DNA of 64,000 bases from Haemophilus haemolyticus_L (GTDB lineage Bacteria; Pseudomonadota; Gammaproteobacteria; Enterobacterales; Pasteurellaceae). Shown here one piece after another: positions 31,871 through 40,370 of the stretch (positions are counted from its first letter, which is position 1; each line of letters opens with the position of its first letter). Position numbers and translations under genes: made by a program. Under the pieces are notes generated by a model. It was not told where the DNA came from and did no database searches. It saw only the letters and a list, made by a program, of their open reading frames with translations. The stretch spans positions 178,135-242,134 of the forward strand of contig NZ_QQGY01000002.1 in NCBI RefSeq assembly GCF_003490595.1, written 5' to 3'.

Positions 31871-34399
31871 ATGCGTATTCAAAAAACATTATCCCATTTT
31901 AACCGCTCTTCTCTTGCTATTTTATGTGCTTTAGGGCTTTATGGTAACCAAGCTTATAGCGATGAATTTGATGCCTCCCTTTGGGGCGGTGGTTCTGTTT
32001 TAGGCGTAGATTTTGCCCGTTTTAATCAGGCAAATGCGGTATTACCAGGAGAGTATCGAGCAGATATTTGGGTAAATAATCAATTAAAAGGTCACGAAAC
32101 GTTACGCTTTGTTGATAATTCGGAAGGTCGAGCTGAACTTTGTTTAACGCCAGAACTACAAGATGTATTAGATCTAAAATCTGCGGCGATTATCAAACAA
32201 GGAAGTAATGAAGATTGCGTATTTGTTAAGGATGCAATACCAGAGAGCACCTTTGTTTATAAAACTGGCGAACTAAAATTAGATTTTGAAATACCGCAAG
32301 CTTTAACGGTTCAACGACCTCGTGGATACATTTCGCCAAAACGTTGGCAAAGTGGAACGACGGCGGCATTTTTAAATTATGATTTAAATTACTACCGCTA
32401 TCAAACGGAAAGCTCTATAAGTGACAGCCTTTATGGCAATGTGAGAGCGGGCTTGAATATCGGTTCTTTAGCGTTCCGCCACACTGGTTTTTATAACCAA
32501 GTTAATAGCCGAAGCAAAGAAAATTCTTTCCGTTATACCTATTCTAAATATCAGCCAAGTGAGACCTATGTTCAGCGCGATTTTGAACTATTGCGCGGAA
32601 ATGTCACCTTAGGTGATTTTTATACTAGCGCACAAGTTGGAGAAAGTTTTGGTATGCGTGGAGTACGCATTGCTTCTGATGATCGTATGCTAAGTCCTTC
32701 ACAACGTGGATTTGCGCCTGTTGTACGAGGTGTGGCAAATAGTAACGCCAATGTCACGATTAAGCAAAATGGCAACATTATTTATCAACTTTCCGTGCCA
32801 GCAGGTCCTTTTGTTATTTCTGATTTATACCCAAGTGGATATAACGGTGATCTTCTAGTAGAGATCCAAGAAAGTGATGGTTCTGTCCGCACTTTTACGG
32901 TGCCATTTTCTAATGTCGCTCCTTTGATCCGTGTTGGGCAATATCGCTATCAAATTGCATCAGGTCGTTATCGCCATTGGAATAACGAATACGTCGATCC
33001 AATTACTCAAGCCACTCTACAATATGGTTTGTTTAATAATTTGACCTTAAATGGTGGCGTAATTTACAGTAAAAACTATCGTGCTGCTTTACTTGGTTTT
33101 GGTTTAAATACGCCGATTGGTGCTTTTTCTGCGGACTCTACTTGGTCACATGCTACTTTCCCAGAAGAAAAGGAAAATAAGAAAGGTTATAGTTTACACG
33201 GAACTTACAGTATTAATTTTAATAGCACAGGTACTAATATTACGTTGGCAGCCTATCGCTATTCATCCCGTCATTTCTATACTTTACGTGACACCTTGGC
33301 AATTAACCATCGTGATTATATTTACGATGAATTTGTTAATGTACGCACTCAACGTCCAAAAAGCCAATATCAATTCTCTATCAATCAAACCTTAGGGGAT
33401 TACGGTGATTTGTATTTGGTCGGGCAGACTTATAATTATTGGGGCGAAAGTGGAACAAATAATGAATATCAGATTGCCTATGCGAATAGTTACAAAAAAT
33501 TGAACTATAACATTACGCTATCACAAACGACCAATAGCGAAAGTAGCAAACGAGATAATGCTATTTATATCAATCTAAGTTTACCACTTGGTGAAGGTAA
33601 ACATACGGTTAGCTCTTCTTATTCTCGTGATAATTCTGGATACAGCTACAATCGAATTGGTGTTAGCGGCACAATGGGAGAGCAGAACCAATGGCATTAT
33701 GGTGTAAATGTATCCAAAAATAATCATCAATATCGTGGTATTGGCGCAAATGGTGGCTATACGGGTCGTTTTGGTAGCTACCGTATGAACATTTCGCAGG
33801 AAAATAGCCATAACCGTCAAATAGGATTAGGCGCAAGCGGTTCTATTGTTGCTCATAAATATGGCGTGACATTAGGGCAACAAGTGGGAGATAGCTTTGC
33901 TATTGTACGAGCCAAAGATGCATCTGGCGCGTTAATTCAAGGCAATAATCAACGTATTGATTATTTTGGTAATGGTATTATTCCTTACACTATGCCTTAT
34001 TCAATCAACTATGTTCGTATTGATCCGAAAGATATTTCTGGCAACATTGAATTTAATGCCACTGAACAACAAATCATTCCACGTGCTAATGCGATTAATT
34101 TAGTAGAGTTTAGTACTCATAAAAATGTGATGGTGTTGTTTAATTTAACTCAATCCAATGGTGAAAATGTGCCAATGGCAGCGACTGCACAAGATGATAA
34201 AGGCAATTTTGTGGGGTATGTGGTGCAAGGCGGTATGTTATTTGCTGGTCAATTACAACAAGAAAAAGGAAGACTTACAGTCAATTGGGGACCAAATCAT
34301 AATGAGCAATGCTATTTTGATTACCAAGTTAAGTTAGAAAATCTTGATAGCTTAGAAGCCCAAACATATGACGCAATGTGTTTACCCATAGAAAAATAA
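31871..34399 (+). CDS. Fimbrial outer-membrane usher
   Basis: The product has 842 residues from ATG 31871; GGGGAG at 31859-31864 is spaced for this codon, not for the upstream in-frame GTG. Order: signal peptide, N-terminal chaperone-subunit binding domain (about 30-150, FDASLWGGGSVLGVDFARFN), a 24-strand pore interrupted by a plug domain (about 230-330, SQRGFAPVVRGVANSNANVT), and C-terminal domains (about 690-842) with a cysteine pair (QCYFDY, DAMCLP). It secretes and polymerises the fimbriae. It overlaps nothing but ends only 11 bp before the minor pilin start. Confidence 0.96.
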   Translation: MRIQKTLSHFNRSSLAILCALGLYGNQAYSDEFDASLWGGGSVLGVDFARFNQANAVLPGEYRADIWVNNQLKGHETLRFVDNSEGRAELCLTPELQDVLDLKSAAIIKQGSNEDCVFVKDAIPESTFVYKTGELKLDFEIPQALTVQRPRGYISPKRWQSGTTAAFLNYDLNYYRYQTESSISDSLYGNVRAGLNIGSLAFRHTGFYNQVNSRSKENSFRYTYSKYQPSETYVQRDFELLRGNVTLGDFYTSAQVGESFGMRGVRIASDDRMLSPSQRGFAPVVRGVANSNANVTIKQNGNIIYQLSVPAGPFVISDLYPSGYNGDLLVEIQESDGSVRTFTVPFSNVAPLIRVGQYRYQIASGRYRHWNNEYVDPITQATLQYGLFNNLTLNGGVIYSKNYRAALLGFGLNTPIGAFSADSTWSHATFPEEKENKKGYSLHGTYSINFNSTGTNITLAAYRYSSRHFYTLRDTLAINHRDYIYDEFVNVRTQRPKSQYQFSINQTLGDYGDLYLVGQTYNYWGESGTNNEYQIAYANSYKKLNYNITLSQTTNSESSKRDNAIYINLSLPLGEGKHTVSSSYSRDNSGYSYNRIGVSGTMGEQNQWHYGVNVSKNNHQYRGIGANGGYTGRFGSYRMNISQENSHNRQIGLGASGSIVAHKYGVTLGQQVGDSFAIVRAKDASGALIQGNNQRIDYFGNGIIPYTMPYSINYVRIDPKDISGNIEFNATEQQIIPRANAINLVEFSTHKNVMVLFNLTQSNGENVPMAATAQDDKGNFVGYVVQGGMLFAGQLQQEKGRLTVNWGPNHNEQCYFDYQVKLENLDSLEAQTYDAMCLPIEK

Positions 34400-34410
34400 A
34401 GGAATTTATC

Positions 34411-34965
34411 ATGAAACAAAGAATCAGCTCTTATTTAGTGCTGTTTACCCTGTTACTGGCAAGTACTACTTGCAGTCATGCGTCTTCTACAGGAACGATT
34501 TCTTTTACAGGATTGGTAAAAGATGATGGCACCTGTAAAGTAGAAATTGGTAGCGACGATCAATTAGTGGTACTTCCCACTGTGGCGACTAACCGTTTAG
34601 CTGTTGCAGGGCAAACTGCAGGTAAAACTAAATTTACTATCAAACTTAAAGAATGTAATGCTGAAGATAATGGCAGAGCACAGATTAAGTTTAAGAATGC
34701 AAATGCCACAAATGGATTATTAAATAATCTTACTACAACGGGCGCACAACATGTCTCGATTCAATTAATTAATGCAACTAGTAATCAAATTATGCTACTT
34801 GATGGTACAGCTGCCGATTCTGCAAAAACTGCAAATACAGGTATTCAGCTTGGGGGAAAAATCATTCAGCCCCAATTTGATTATTATGCTCAATATTATG
34901 CAACAGGGAGTGCTACTGCTGGCGAGGTCACTGCTCGAGCAGAATTTGAAATTAGTTACCCTTAA
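34411..34965 (+). CDS. Minor fimbrial subunit
   Basis: The product has 184 residues from ATG 34411, preceded by AAAGGAATTTATC. A signal peptide (MKQRISSYLVLFTLLLASTT) is followed by a pilin domain with one Cys pair (DGTCKVEI, LKECNAED) and a C-terminal strand RAEFEISYP with the tyrosine near the end. It is clearly related to the first gene of the operon but shorter, lacking the long N-terminal low-complexity segment, so an adaptor, initiator or terminator subunit role is likely. The position before the adhesin gene supports a tip adaptor. Confidence 0.87.
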   Translation: MKQRISSYLVLFTLLLASTTCSHASSTGTISFTGLVKDDGTCKVEIGSDDQLVVLPTVATNRLAVAGQTAGKTKFTIKLKECNAEDNGRAQIKFKNANATNGLLNNLTTTGAQHVSIQLINATSNQIMLLDGTAADSAKTANTGIQLGGKIIQPQFDYYAQYYATGSATAGEVTARAEFEISYP

Positions 34966-34989
34966 GATTAAATAAATAAGGAAATAAGA

Positions 34990-36183
34990 ATGAATAAATC
35001 CGTTTATAAAATAGCCACAACTATTTTACTGATGCTAGGGATGCGGGAAACATTTGCTTGTATTCAAGTAGACGCTCCTAGAAGATATGGTAATAGCATG
35101 ACATACGAGATTAGAGGTAATAATGGTTCAAATTTAAATTTAACAACTCAATATTTTAGAAAAGATCAAGATGAATTTATTTCTGACTGGTTCTCAACCC
35201 CAGAAACAGGCACCGCTTGCTTTGATTTAAGTCAGCTCACCAATGAAAGAGGAACAGATGTCTTAGATCCGTTTACCATTACGATGAAATTAGTTATGCA
35301 AAGTAACCTCACATCAACTGGAAGGACTTATGATGGTTATACAGTATATAAATTAAATAGTCATCCTAACCTAGGCTTGATCTTTGATGCCAGAATGAGA
35401 AGTAATTCATGGTCTCTTTCTCCTGTTAAAGTGAATGATCGAGAAACAGTTATTGGCACAAATCAAATTCGATTTAGTCGAAGTACTGGCTCATTTGGAG
35501 CCGTCGTCAGAGCGCGTTATATACTATTGAATAAACCGGCTAGCGGTACAAGTTACACAATTCCAGTAATAAATGAGCCTATTTTTCAAATAAAAACGGA
35601 ATCTAATACAACACGATTAAAAAAACCACCCTATACGACGTTTAAGTTAGATGACAGATCAAATGCATTGGTTAATCTCTCAACAAATGGACTCGTAATT
35701 TCAAACCCTATTAAATCTTGCTTAATAAATGGTAGCTCAGATCAAAATATCCCGTTAAGAGAGATTTATAAGAGAGAGATAGTCCCTACTGCAAGCGGGA
35801 GTACTGGTAGTTTAGAAGCGCTGGGAGGGAATTTTTCCCTAGATGTAAATTGTACTGGAGAAAATAATAAAGAAGGAAGTCAGCTTAAACCACCTAAAGT
35901 ATTTGTCACTTTCAATGGACTAAATGGCACGACTAACGATGGTAATAATGATTTATTAAACATTCAAACAGGTACAGGAAAAGCGCAAGGGGTTTCCTTA
36001 CGCTTAAAACAACACGATAATAACACTTCAATTAAATTTGGTAAGAAATTCCAAATGGCAGATGCCACAGGAAGCGGTTATTCTAGAAACAATTTCGACG
36101 TATATTATGTTAATAATCAGAGTGTTCCCGTTGCAGGCGGTGAAGTAAAAGCCGCAACGACGTTTACACTATATTATCAATAA
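34990..36183 (+). CDS. Fimbrial tip adhesin (two-domain)
   Basis: The product has 397 residues. A signal peptide (about 1-23) is followed by a beta-rich N-terminal domain (about 24-215), expected to be the receptor-binding lectin domain, and a C-terminal pilin domain (about 235-397). The pilin domain has a Cys pair (KSCLINGS, VNCTGENN) and a final strand TTFTLYYQ. Two-domain tip adhesins of this length and operon position occur in F17-type fimbriae, whose lectins bind N-acetylglucosamine; the specificity here is not readable. AAGGAAATAAGA lies before the ATG. It is the last gene, followed by a terminator. Confidence 0.85.
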   Translation: MNKSVYKIATTILLMLGMRETFACIQVDAPRRYGNSMTYEIRGNNGSNLNLTTQYFRKDQDEFISDWFSTPETGTACFDLSQLTNERGTDVLDPFTITMKLVMQSNLTSTGRTYDGYTVYKLNSHPNLGLIFDARMRSNSWSLSPVKVNDRETVIGTNQIRFSRSTGSFGAVVRARYILLNKPASGTSYTIPVINEPIFQIKTESNTTRLKKPPYTTFKLDDRSNALVNLSTNGLVISNPIKSCLINGSSDQNIPLREIYKREIVPTASGSTGSLEALGGNFSLDVNCTGENNKEGSQLKPPKVFVTFNGLNGTTNDGNNDLLNIQTGTGKAQGVSLRLKQHDNNTSIKFGKKFQMADATGSGYSRNNFDVYYVNNQSVPVAGGEVKAATTFTLYYQ

Positions 36184-36231
36184 ACTCACTAAAATAAGAA
36201 TAATGTAAAATATCACCCAAAAATAAAGAAA

Positions 36232-36264
36232 CAAAAGGCTAACTTTTAAAAGTTAGCCTTTTCA
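36232..36264. terminator. Bidirectional terminator between the fimbrial operon and selD
   Basis: AAAAGGCTAACTTTT and AAAAGTTAGCCTTTT form a long stem with a minimal loop (36233-36263). It ends both the fimbrial operon and the leftward selD transcript. Confidence 0.9.
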
Positions 36265-36290
36265 TTGAGCTTTTAAAACTTACATAATCC

Positions 36291-37334
36291 CTAATAGATA
36301 TCAATTAAAACCGTTTTTTCTACTTTTTTAGGCTTTAATTCACCTACTTCATATAAATCAATTCCTGCATCTTTGGCTATTTCAATTACCGTTTGAACGC
36401 TATTAGGCTCAACTGCCACTAATAAACCGCCTGATGTTTGAGGATCACACAAAATCGCTTTTTGTTCTTCGTTTAATAGACCCACTTTATGTCCATAACT
36501 TTCAAAATTACGCCCTGTTCCACCTGGGACGCAACCTTGTGCAATATAATCTTTTACACCGTCCAAGGTTTTAATTTTGTCTGAAAAAATTACCGCACTT
36601 AGATTTGAACCTTCACAGATTTCAATCAAATGACCAAGTAAACCAAATCCTGTGACATCAGTCATTGCTGTGACGCCATCCACTTGGGAAAATTGACTGC
36701 CAATGGAATTCATTTGGCACATAGCGGCAGTGGCTAAACCTTGATGTTCTGGTTTGAGTTTTCCTTTTTTCTCCGCCGTCGTCAAAATACCAATACCAAG
36801 CGGTTTTGTCATATAAAGCTTACAACCTGATTTTGCAGACGCATTACGTTTCACTTTTTCAGTGTCAATCACGCCTGTCACGGCTAAACCAAAAATAGGT
36901 TCAGGCGAATCAATGGAATGCCCCCCCGCCAAAGCAATACCTGCTTGATGGCAAGCAAAGCGACCGCCATCAACAATTTTCTGTGCAACTTCTGCAGGTA
37001 ATACATTGGTTGGAAAACCTAAAATGGCGATGCCCATAATCGGCTTGCCGCCCATAGCAAAAATATCACTGATGGCATTGGTCGCGGCAATTCGTCCAAA
37101 ATCAAAAGGATCATCCACAATTGGCATGAAAAAGTCTGTAGTACTGATAATTGCAGTTCCATTACCAAGATCATACACTGCCGCATCGTCTGCGGTTTCA
37201 TTGCCAACGAGCAGATTTGGATCATAAAATTTTTCCAGTTCTGAATGTAAAATTGTCCCTAACACCTTAGGCGAAATTTTACAGCCTCAACCTGCACCAT
37301 GGCTGTATTGCGTCAGCCGAATTTTTTCTTCCAT
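36291..37334 (-). CDS. selD: Selenophosphate synthetase with in-frame UGA (selenocysteine)
   Basis: The product has 347 residues if the TGA at 37287-37289 (codon 16) is read as selenocysteine. The segment reads SHGAG-U-GCKISPKVLG, matching the catalytic SHGAGCGCK of cysteine-containing SelD; the frame is otherwise open on both sides. Later motifs are DDAAVYDLGNGTAIISTTDF (about 51-70), GGHSIDSPEP and DPQTSGGLLVAVEP (about 293-306). SelD makes selenophosphate from selenide and ATP for selenocysteine and selenouridine. An automatic caller would start at the GTG after the UGA and lose the catalytic residue. A short stem AGGC/GCCT follows the UGA, where a bacterial SECIS must lie. It is last in a long leftward run. 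Confidence 0.95.
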
Positions 37335-37390
37335 TTTTATTTACCTTGTTGAATATCGGTTTTCGAGAATATGACTTTCAAACCCTATTC

Positions 37391-38347
37391 TTAATCATAA
37401 AGATCTTCGCCATCCTTCCTTGTACGCAATAATTGCAAAATCCAAACATATTGCTCTGGCGCTGGCGTAACAAAAGATTCTATTTCTTCGTTCATTGCTC
37501 GGGCTGATTGTTCAGGATCATCACTTAAATTCATTGCTGGATGAATTTCCATTTCATATTTGCCAGCCTCAGCGTTATAACGAGGAAACATTGGAATGAC
37601 AACCGCTTTAGAAAGTTTTGCCATTTTATTTAATCCTGGCAATGTCGCTTTATAAGTTCCAAAGAAATCAACAAATACGCTTTGCTCGGCTCCAAAATCT
37701 TCATCGGGTAAGTAATAACCCATTTCGCCTTTACGAACATGATTTAAAAAAGATTTAATACCATTTTGACGAGCATGCATTTTTCCGCCAAAACGTTGGC
37801 GTGTAATCGTCCAAAGCCAATCCACCAATGGATTACGGTGTGGATTATACATAGAAGTCATTGGCATGCCTTGAGTGTGTAAAATAATGCCAGACGCATC
37901 AATCGCCCATCCATGTGGCACCATAAGAATAATATTCTTGCCTTCAGCTTTTGCCTGTTCGATATGTTCAAGACCGATAAATTCGCTACGTTTTTGCAAA
38001 TGTTTCTTTGAACGGATGGCAATCTCACCAATACCAAACATAACTTGTGCAACAACCGCAAACATTTTATCAATGACTTGCTCACGTTGTTGTTCAGTCC
38101 AATGAGGGAAACAATATTGCAGGTTAGTTTGTGCACGCGTACGCTGTTTCTTTGCTTTATGTCCAATCCATACACCTAATTTTCCCGCCAATTTATCGCG
38201 CAGACGAAAAGGCACAAATGCTAACAACAATAAAAAGAAAATACCGAGCCAAATTCCCCAATATTGAGGCTTTAAATACGACCATGAAAAGTGTGCGTCA
38301 TAGCCCACTCTCGCCGTCAAACGTAAATTTTGTTGATTATCCGACAT
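37391..38347 (-). CDS. lpxM: Lipid A late acyltransferase LpxM (MsbB)
   Basis: The product has 318 residues. One N-terminal membrane segment (about 28-50, YWGIWLGIFFLLLLAFVPFR) anchors it to the inner membrane, with a LpxL/LpxM acyltransferase domain behind. The catalytic HX4D motif is in VPHGWAIDASG (about 143-153), and DEDFGAEQSVFVDFFGTYKAT (two conserved acyl-transfer segments) follows. It adds the last secondary acyl chain to lipid A, which governs endotoxicity. I chose LpxM over LpxL because of the long N-terminus before the membrane segment and the selD neighbour seen in H. influenzae. Confidence 0.92.
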   Translation of the reverse strand: MSDNQQNLRLTARVGYDAHFSWSYLKPQYWGIWLGIFFLLLLAFVPFRLRDKLAGKLGVWIGHKAKKQRTRAQTNLQYCFPHWTEQQREQVIDKMFAVVAQVMFGIGEIAIRSKKHLQKRSEFIGLEHIEQAKAEGKNIILMVPHGWAIDASGIILHTQGMPMTSMYNPHRNPLVDWLWTITRQRFGGKMHARQNGIKSFLNHVRKGEMGYYLPDEDFGAEQSVFVDFFGTYKATLPGLNKMAKLSKAVVIPMFPRYNAEAGKYEMEIHPAMNLSDDPEQSARAMNEEIESFVTPAPEQYVWILQLLRTRKDGEDLYD

Positions 38348-38393
38348 AATAAAATGAAATTAATTTTAACCGCACTTTTGCGCGCTTTCCGAA

Positions 38394-39161
38394 TTAAAAA
38401 TGAAACCAACCCTGATCGTAAACCATTTTAGCCGTCATCATAAAAGACATGATAACAACCATCGGTCGAATCAAGGTTTTACCTTTCGTCATCACCATTT
38501 TGGCGCCTAAATTTGCACCTAAAATGCTCCCAGCCATCATCACAAAACCCACTTTCCAAAGAATTTGTCCGCCCAATAAGAAAAGCGTAAAAGAAGCAAG
38601 ATTCGAAGTGAAGTTCATCACTTTTGCATGTGCCGTCGCTTTCGGGAGATTAAATCCTAGCAAAGTAACACAGGCTAAACTCATGATTGAGCCAGTCCCG
38701 GGCCCAAAAAAGCCATCATAAAAACCTAAAAATGGGCTAACTAAAAGACCAAATAACATGTAACTTAAACGCTGTTTTCGATCTTCATCGCCCAATTTAG
38801 GGGTAAATAAAAAATATAGACCAATGGCTAAAATCAAAAAAGGCAGAATTTTTTTGAAAATCGCCACGTCAATTGATTGAATTAATAATGTACCTAGGGC
38901 AGAGCCTAAGAAAACCCAAATCAAAATAAACCAAATATCGCGTAAATTAACCGCTCTTTTTCGCAAGAAATAAAGGCTTGCGGATAATGCGCCCCCCATA
39001 GCTTGCAATTTGTTGGTGCCTAACGCCATTGCCGGTGGCATACCTGTCATGAGCAATGCTGGAATAGTGATTAATCCACCACCGCCAGCAATCGCATCGA
39101 TAAATGATGCGACAAAACCAACACAAAACAATATTGCTAAAAGATCAATTCCGATATCCAT
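38394..39161 (-). CDS. TSUP (TauE/SafE) family membrane transporter
   Basis: The product has 255 residues with about eight hydrophobic segments. AIAGGGGLITIPALLMTGMP (about 24-43) and the internal repeat GFYDGFFGPGTGSIMSLACV (about 145-164) are the paired TSUP signatures. Relatives carry sulfite, sulfoacetate, taurine-derived or other organosulfur anions across the inner membrane; the substrate here is not evident. It lies 17 bp after mepA and 46 bp before lpxM, all leftward. Confidence 0.9.
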   Translation of the reverse strand: MDIGIDLLAILFCVGFVASFIDAIAGGGGLITIPALLMTGMPPAMALGTNKLQAMGGALSASLYFLRKRAVNLRDIWFILIWVFLGSALGTLLIQSIDVAIFKKILPFLILAIGLYFLFTPKLGDEDRKQRLSYMLFGLLVSPFLGFYDGFFGPGTGSIMSLACVTLLGFNLPKATAHAKVMNFTSNLASFTLFLLGGQILWKVGFVMMAGSILGANLGAKMVMTKGKTLIRPMVVIMSFMMTAKMVYDQGWFHF

Positions 39162-39178
39162 ATTGATTTACCTTAATG

Positions 39179-40039
39179 CTATTCTAACCATTCACTCCGA
39201 TTCGGGGAATTTAAAATTTGTTGGCACAAAAACGGCTCAGGTGGCGTCACTTTAGGTTTACTCACTGAAGTGCCTGGTTTTGGTGGTTCAAACCAAGAAT
39301 ATAATTCGTCTCCACAACCATCACCGGCAGGCACAGGCGCTTGATTTTCACAATAAGATGCATCTGCTGGGCAAGTTAAACGAACATGAAAATGAGAGTC
39401 GTGTCCATACCAAGGACGAACTTTGTGTAGCCAACCACGATCATTGCCAGCGGTTTGGCATAATTTTACCTTAATCGCGGGATTAACAAAAATACGCGTC
39501 ACACTTGGATCTTGCGCGGCTAATTTGATTAACGTCGCGTGATTGCTATTCCACACGCGCTCATCGACTCGTTGTGCCTTTCTATCCACAACTAATAAAC
39601 CTTTACCATCAGAATTGAGCGCATCGGCATCTGACATTTCGCCCATTCTTAACCAAATATCCGCATCTAATCCCATCTGATGGCTAGCATGACCCGTTAA
39701 AAACCGTCCGCCACCGGGCATGGCAATATCGCCCACTAACATAGTTGGTAACCCAGCAGCTTTAGCGCGTTGTCCCAAACGTTCAAGATACTGAATCATA
39801 TTTGGATGACCATAATAGCGATTGCGATTCATACGAATCACTTGGTAACCTTCACCTTTCGCTGGTAATGCTTGCGCCCCAATAATACACCCATTGGTAT
39901 AACTACCAATAGGTTTTGATTTCCCATCATCACTTGGAATAGGACGTTTCACTTTTTGCCAATCTAGAGGAGACGCAACAATGTTCAGAGAGAAAAGTGC
40001 GGTAAAAATTATGGTTGTTTTTAATAAAATTTTATTCAT
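39179..40039 (-). CDS. mepA: Penicillin-insensitive murein endopeptidase
   Basis: The product has 286 residues from ATG 40039 (MNKILLKTTIIFTALFSLNI, a clear signal peptide); the frame extends upstream into repeat DNA but that start is not credible. It is an M74 (LAS) metallopeptidase: zinc ligands are in GHASHQMGLDADIWLR (about 124-139) and WYGHDSHFHVRL (about 219-230). It cleaves D-alanyl-diaminopimelate crosslinks in the periplasm and is insensitive to beta-lactams. A four-unit tandem repeat begins 7 bp upstream of the start codon and so forms part of its leader; no clear ribosome-binding site is visible. Confidence 0.93.
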   Translation of the reverse strand: MNKILLKTTIIFTALFSLNIVASPLDWQKVKRPIPSDDGKSKPIGSYTNGCIIGAQALPAKGEGYQVIRMNRNRYYGHPNMIQYLERLGQRAKAAGLPTMLVGDIAMPGGGRFLTGHASHQMGLDADIWLRMGEMSDADALNSDGKGLLVVDRKAQRVDERVWNSNHATLIKLAAQDPSVTRIFVNPAIKVKLCQTAGNDRGWLHKVRPWYGHDSHFHVRLTCPADASYCENQAPVPAGDGCGDELYSWFEPPKPGTSVSKPKVTPPEPFLCQQILNSPNRSEWLE

Positions 40040-40045
40040 TCTAAA

Positions 40046-40155
40046 GTTTTGCCGTAGGTAAATATATTCTAGGTCTTGCTTGTAGATAAGCATACTCTGG
40101 GTTTTGCCGTGGGTAAGTATATCCTAGGTTTTGCCGTGGGTAAGTATACCCACGG
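40046..40155. repeat. Tandem array of four 27-28 bp units upstream of mepA
   Basis: Units lie at 40046-40072, 40073-40100, 40101-40127 and 40128-40155, consensus GTTTTGCCGTGGGTAAGTAT followed by a variable end. Units 3 and 4 are nearly identical; units 1 and 2 are diverged. Unit 4 contains a 22-bp dyad, CCGTGGGTA-AGTA-TACCCACGG (40134-40155). Confidence 0.85.
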
Positions 40156-40165
40156 TTAGAAAAAT

Positions 40166-40184
40166 AGTTCCCCTTTGGGGAACT
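40166..40184. repeat. Palindrome in the aroC-mepA spacer
   Basis: AGTTCCCC-TTT-GGGGAACT is a perfect 8-bp inverted repeat with a three-base loop. No T run follows on either strand, so it is not a normal terminator. Confidence 0.85.
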
Positions 40185-40191
40185 TTATACT

Positions 40192-40354
40192 TACCCCAAA
40201 GGGGTAACATCAAACTAACCTAGGGTATACCTACCCTAGGAACAGACTCACATATAGGTACACCTTAAGTTCAGCCCCATTGAAGAACTTTCCACCTACC
40301 CCAAAGGGGTAACATCAAACTAACCTAGGGTATACCTACCCTAGGCACAGACTC
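40192..40354. repeat. Direct repeat pair of palindromic modules upstream of mepA
   Basis: A 49-bp sequence at 40192-40240 recurs exactly at 40297-40345, and both copies continue with a near-identical ACAGACTC. Each copy contains two palindromes: TTACCCC-type/GGGGTAA and CCTAGGGTA-TACC-TACCCTAGG. The second has the same 9-4-9 geometry as the dyad in the tandem array. The intervening 56 bp are not repeated. Confidence 0.88.
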
Positions 40355-40370
40355 CCATCTTATACTAAGA

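Noticed and set aside
40046..40354. The mepA-leader repeats as a CRISPR array
   Set aside because: Units are directly adjacent without unique spacers, and no cas genes are in the window.
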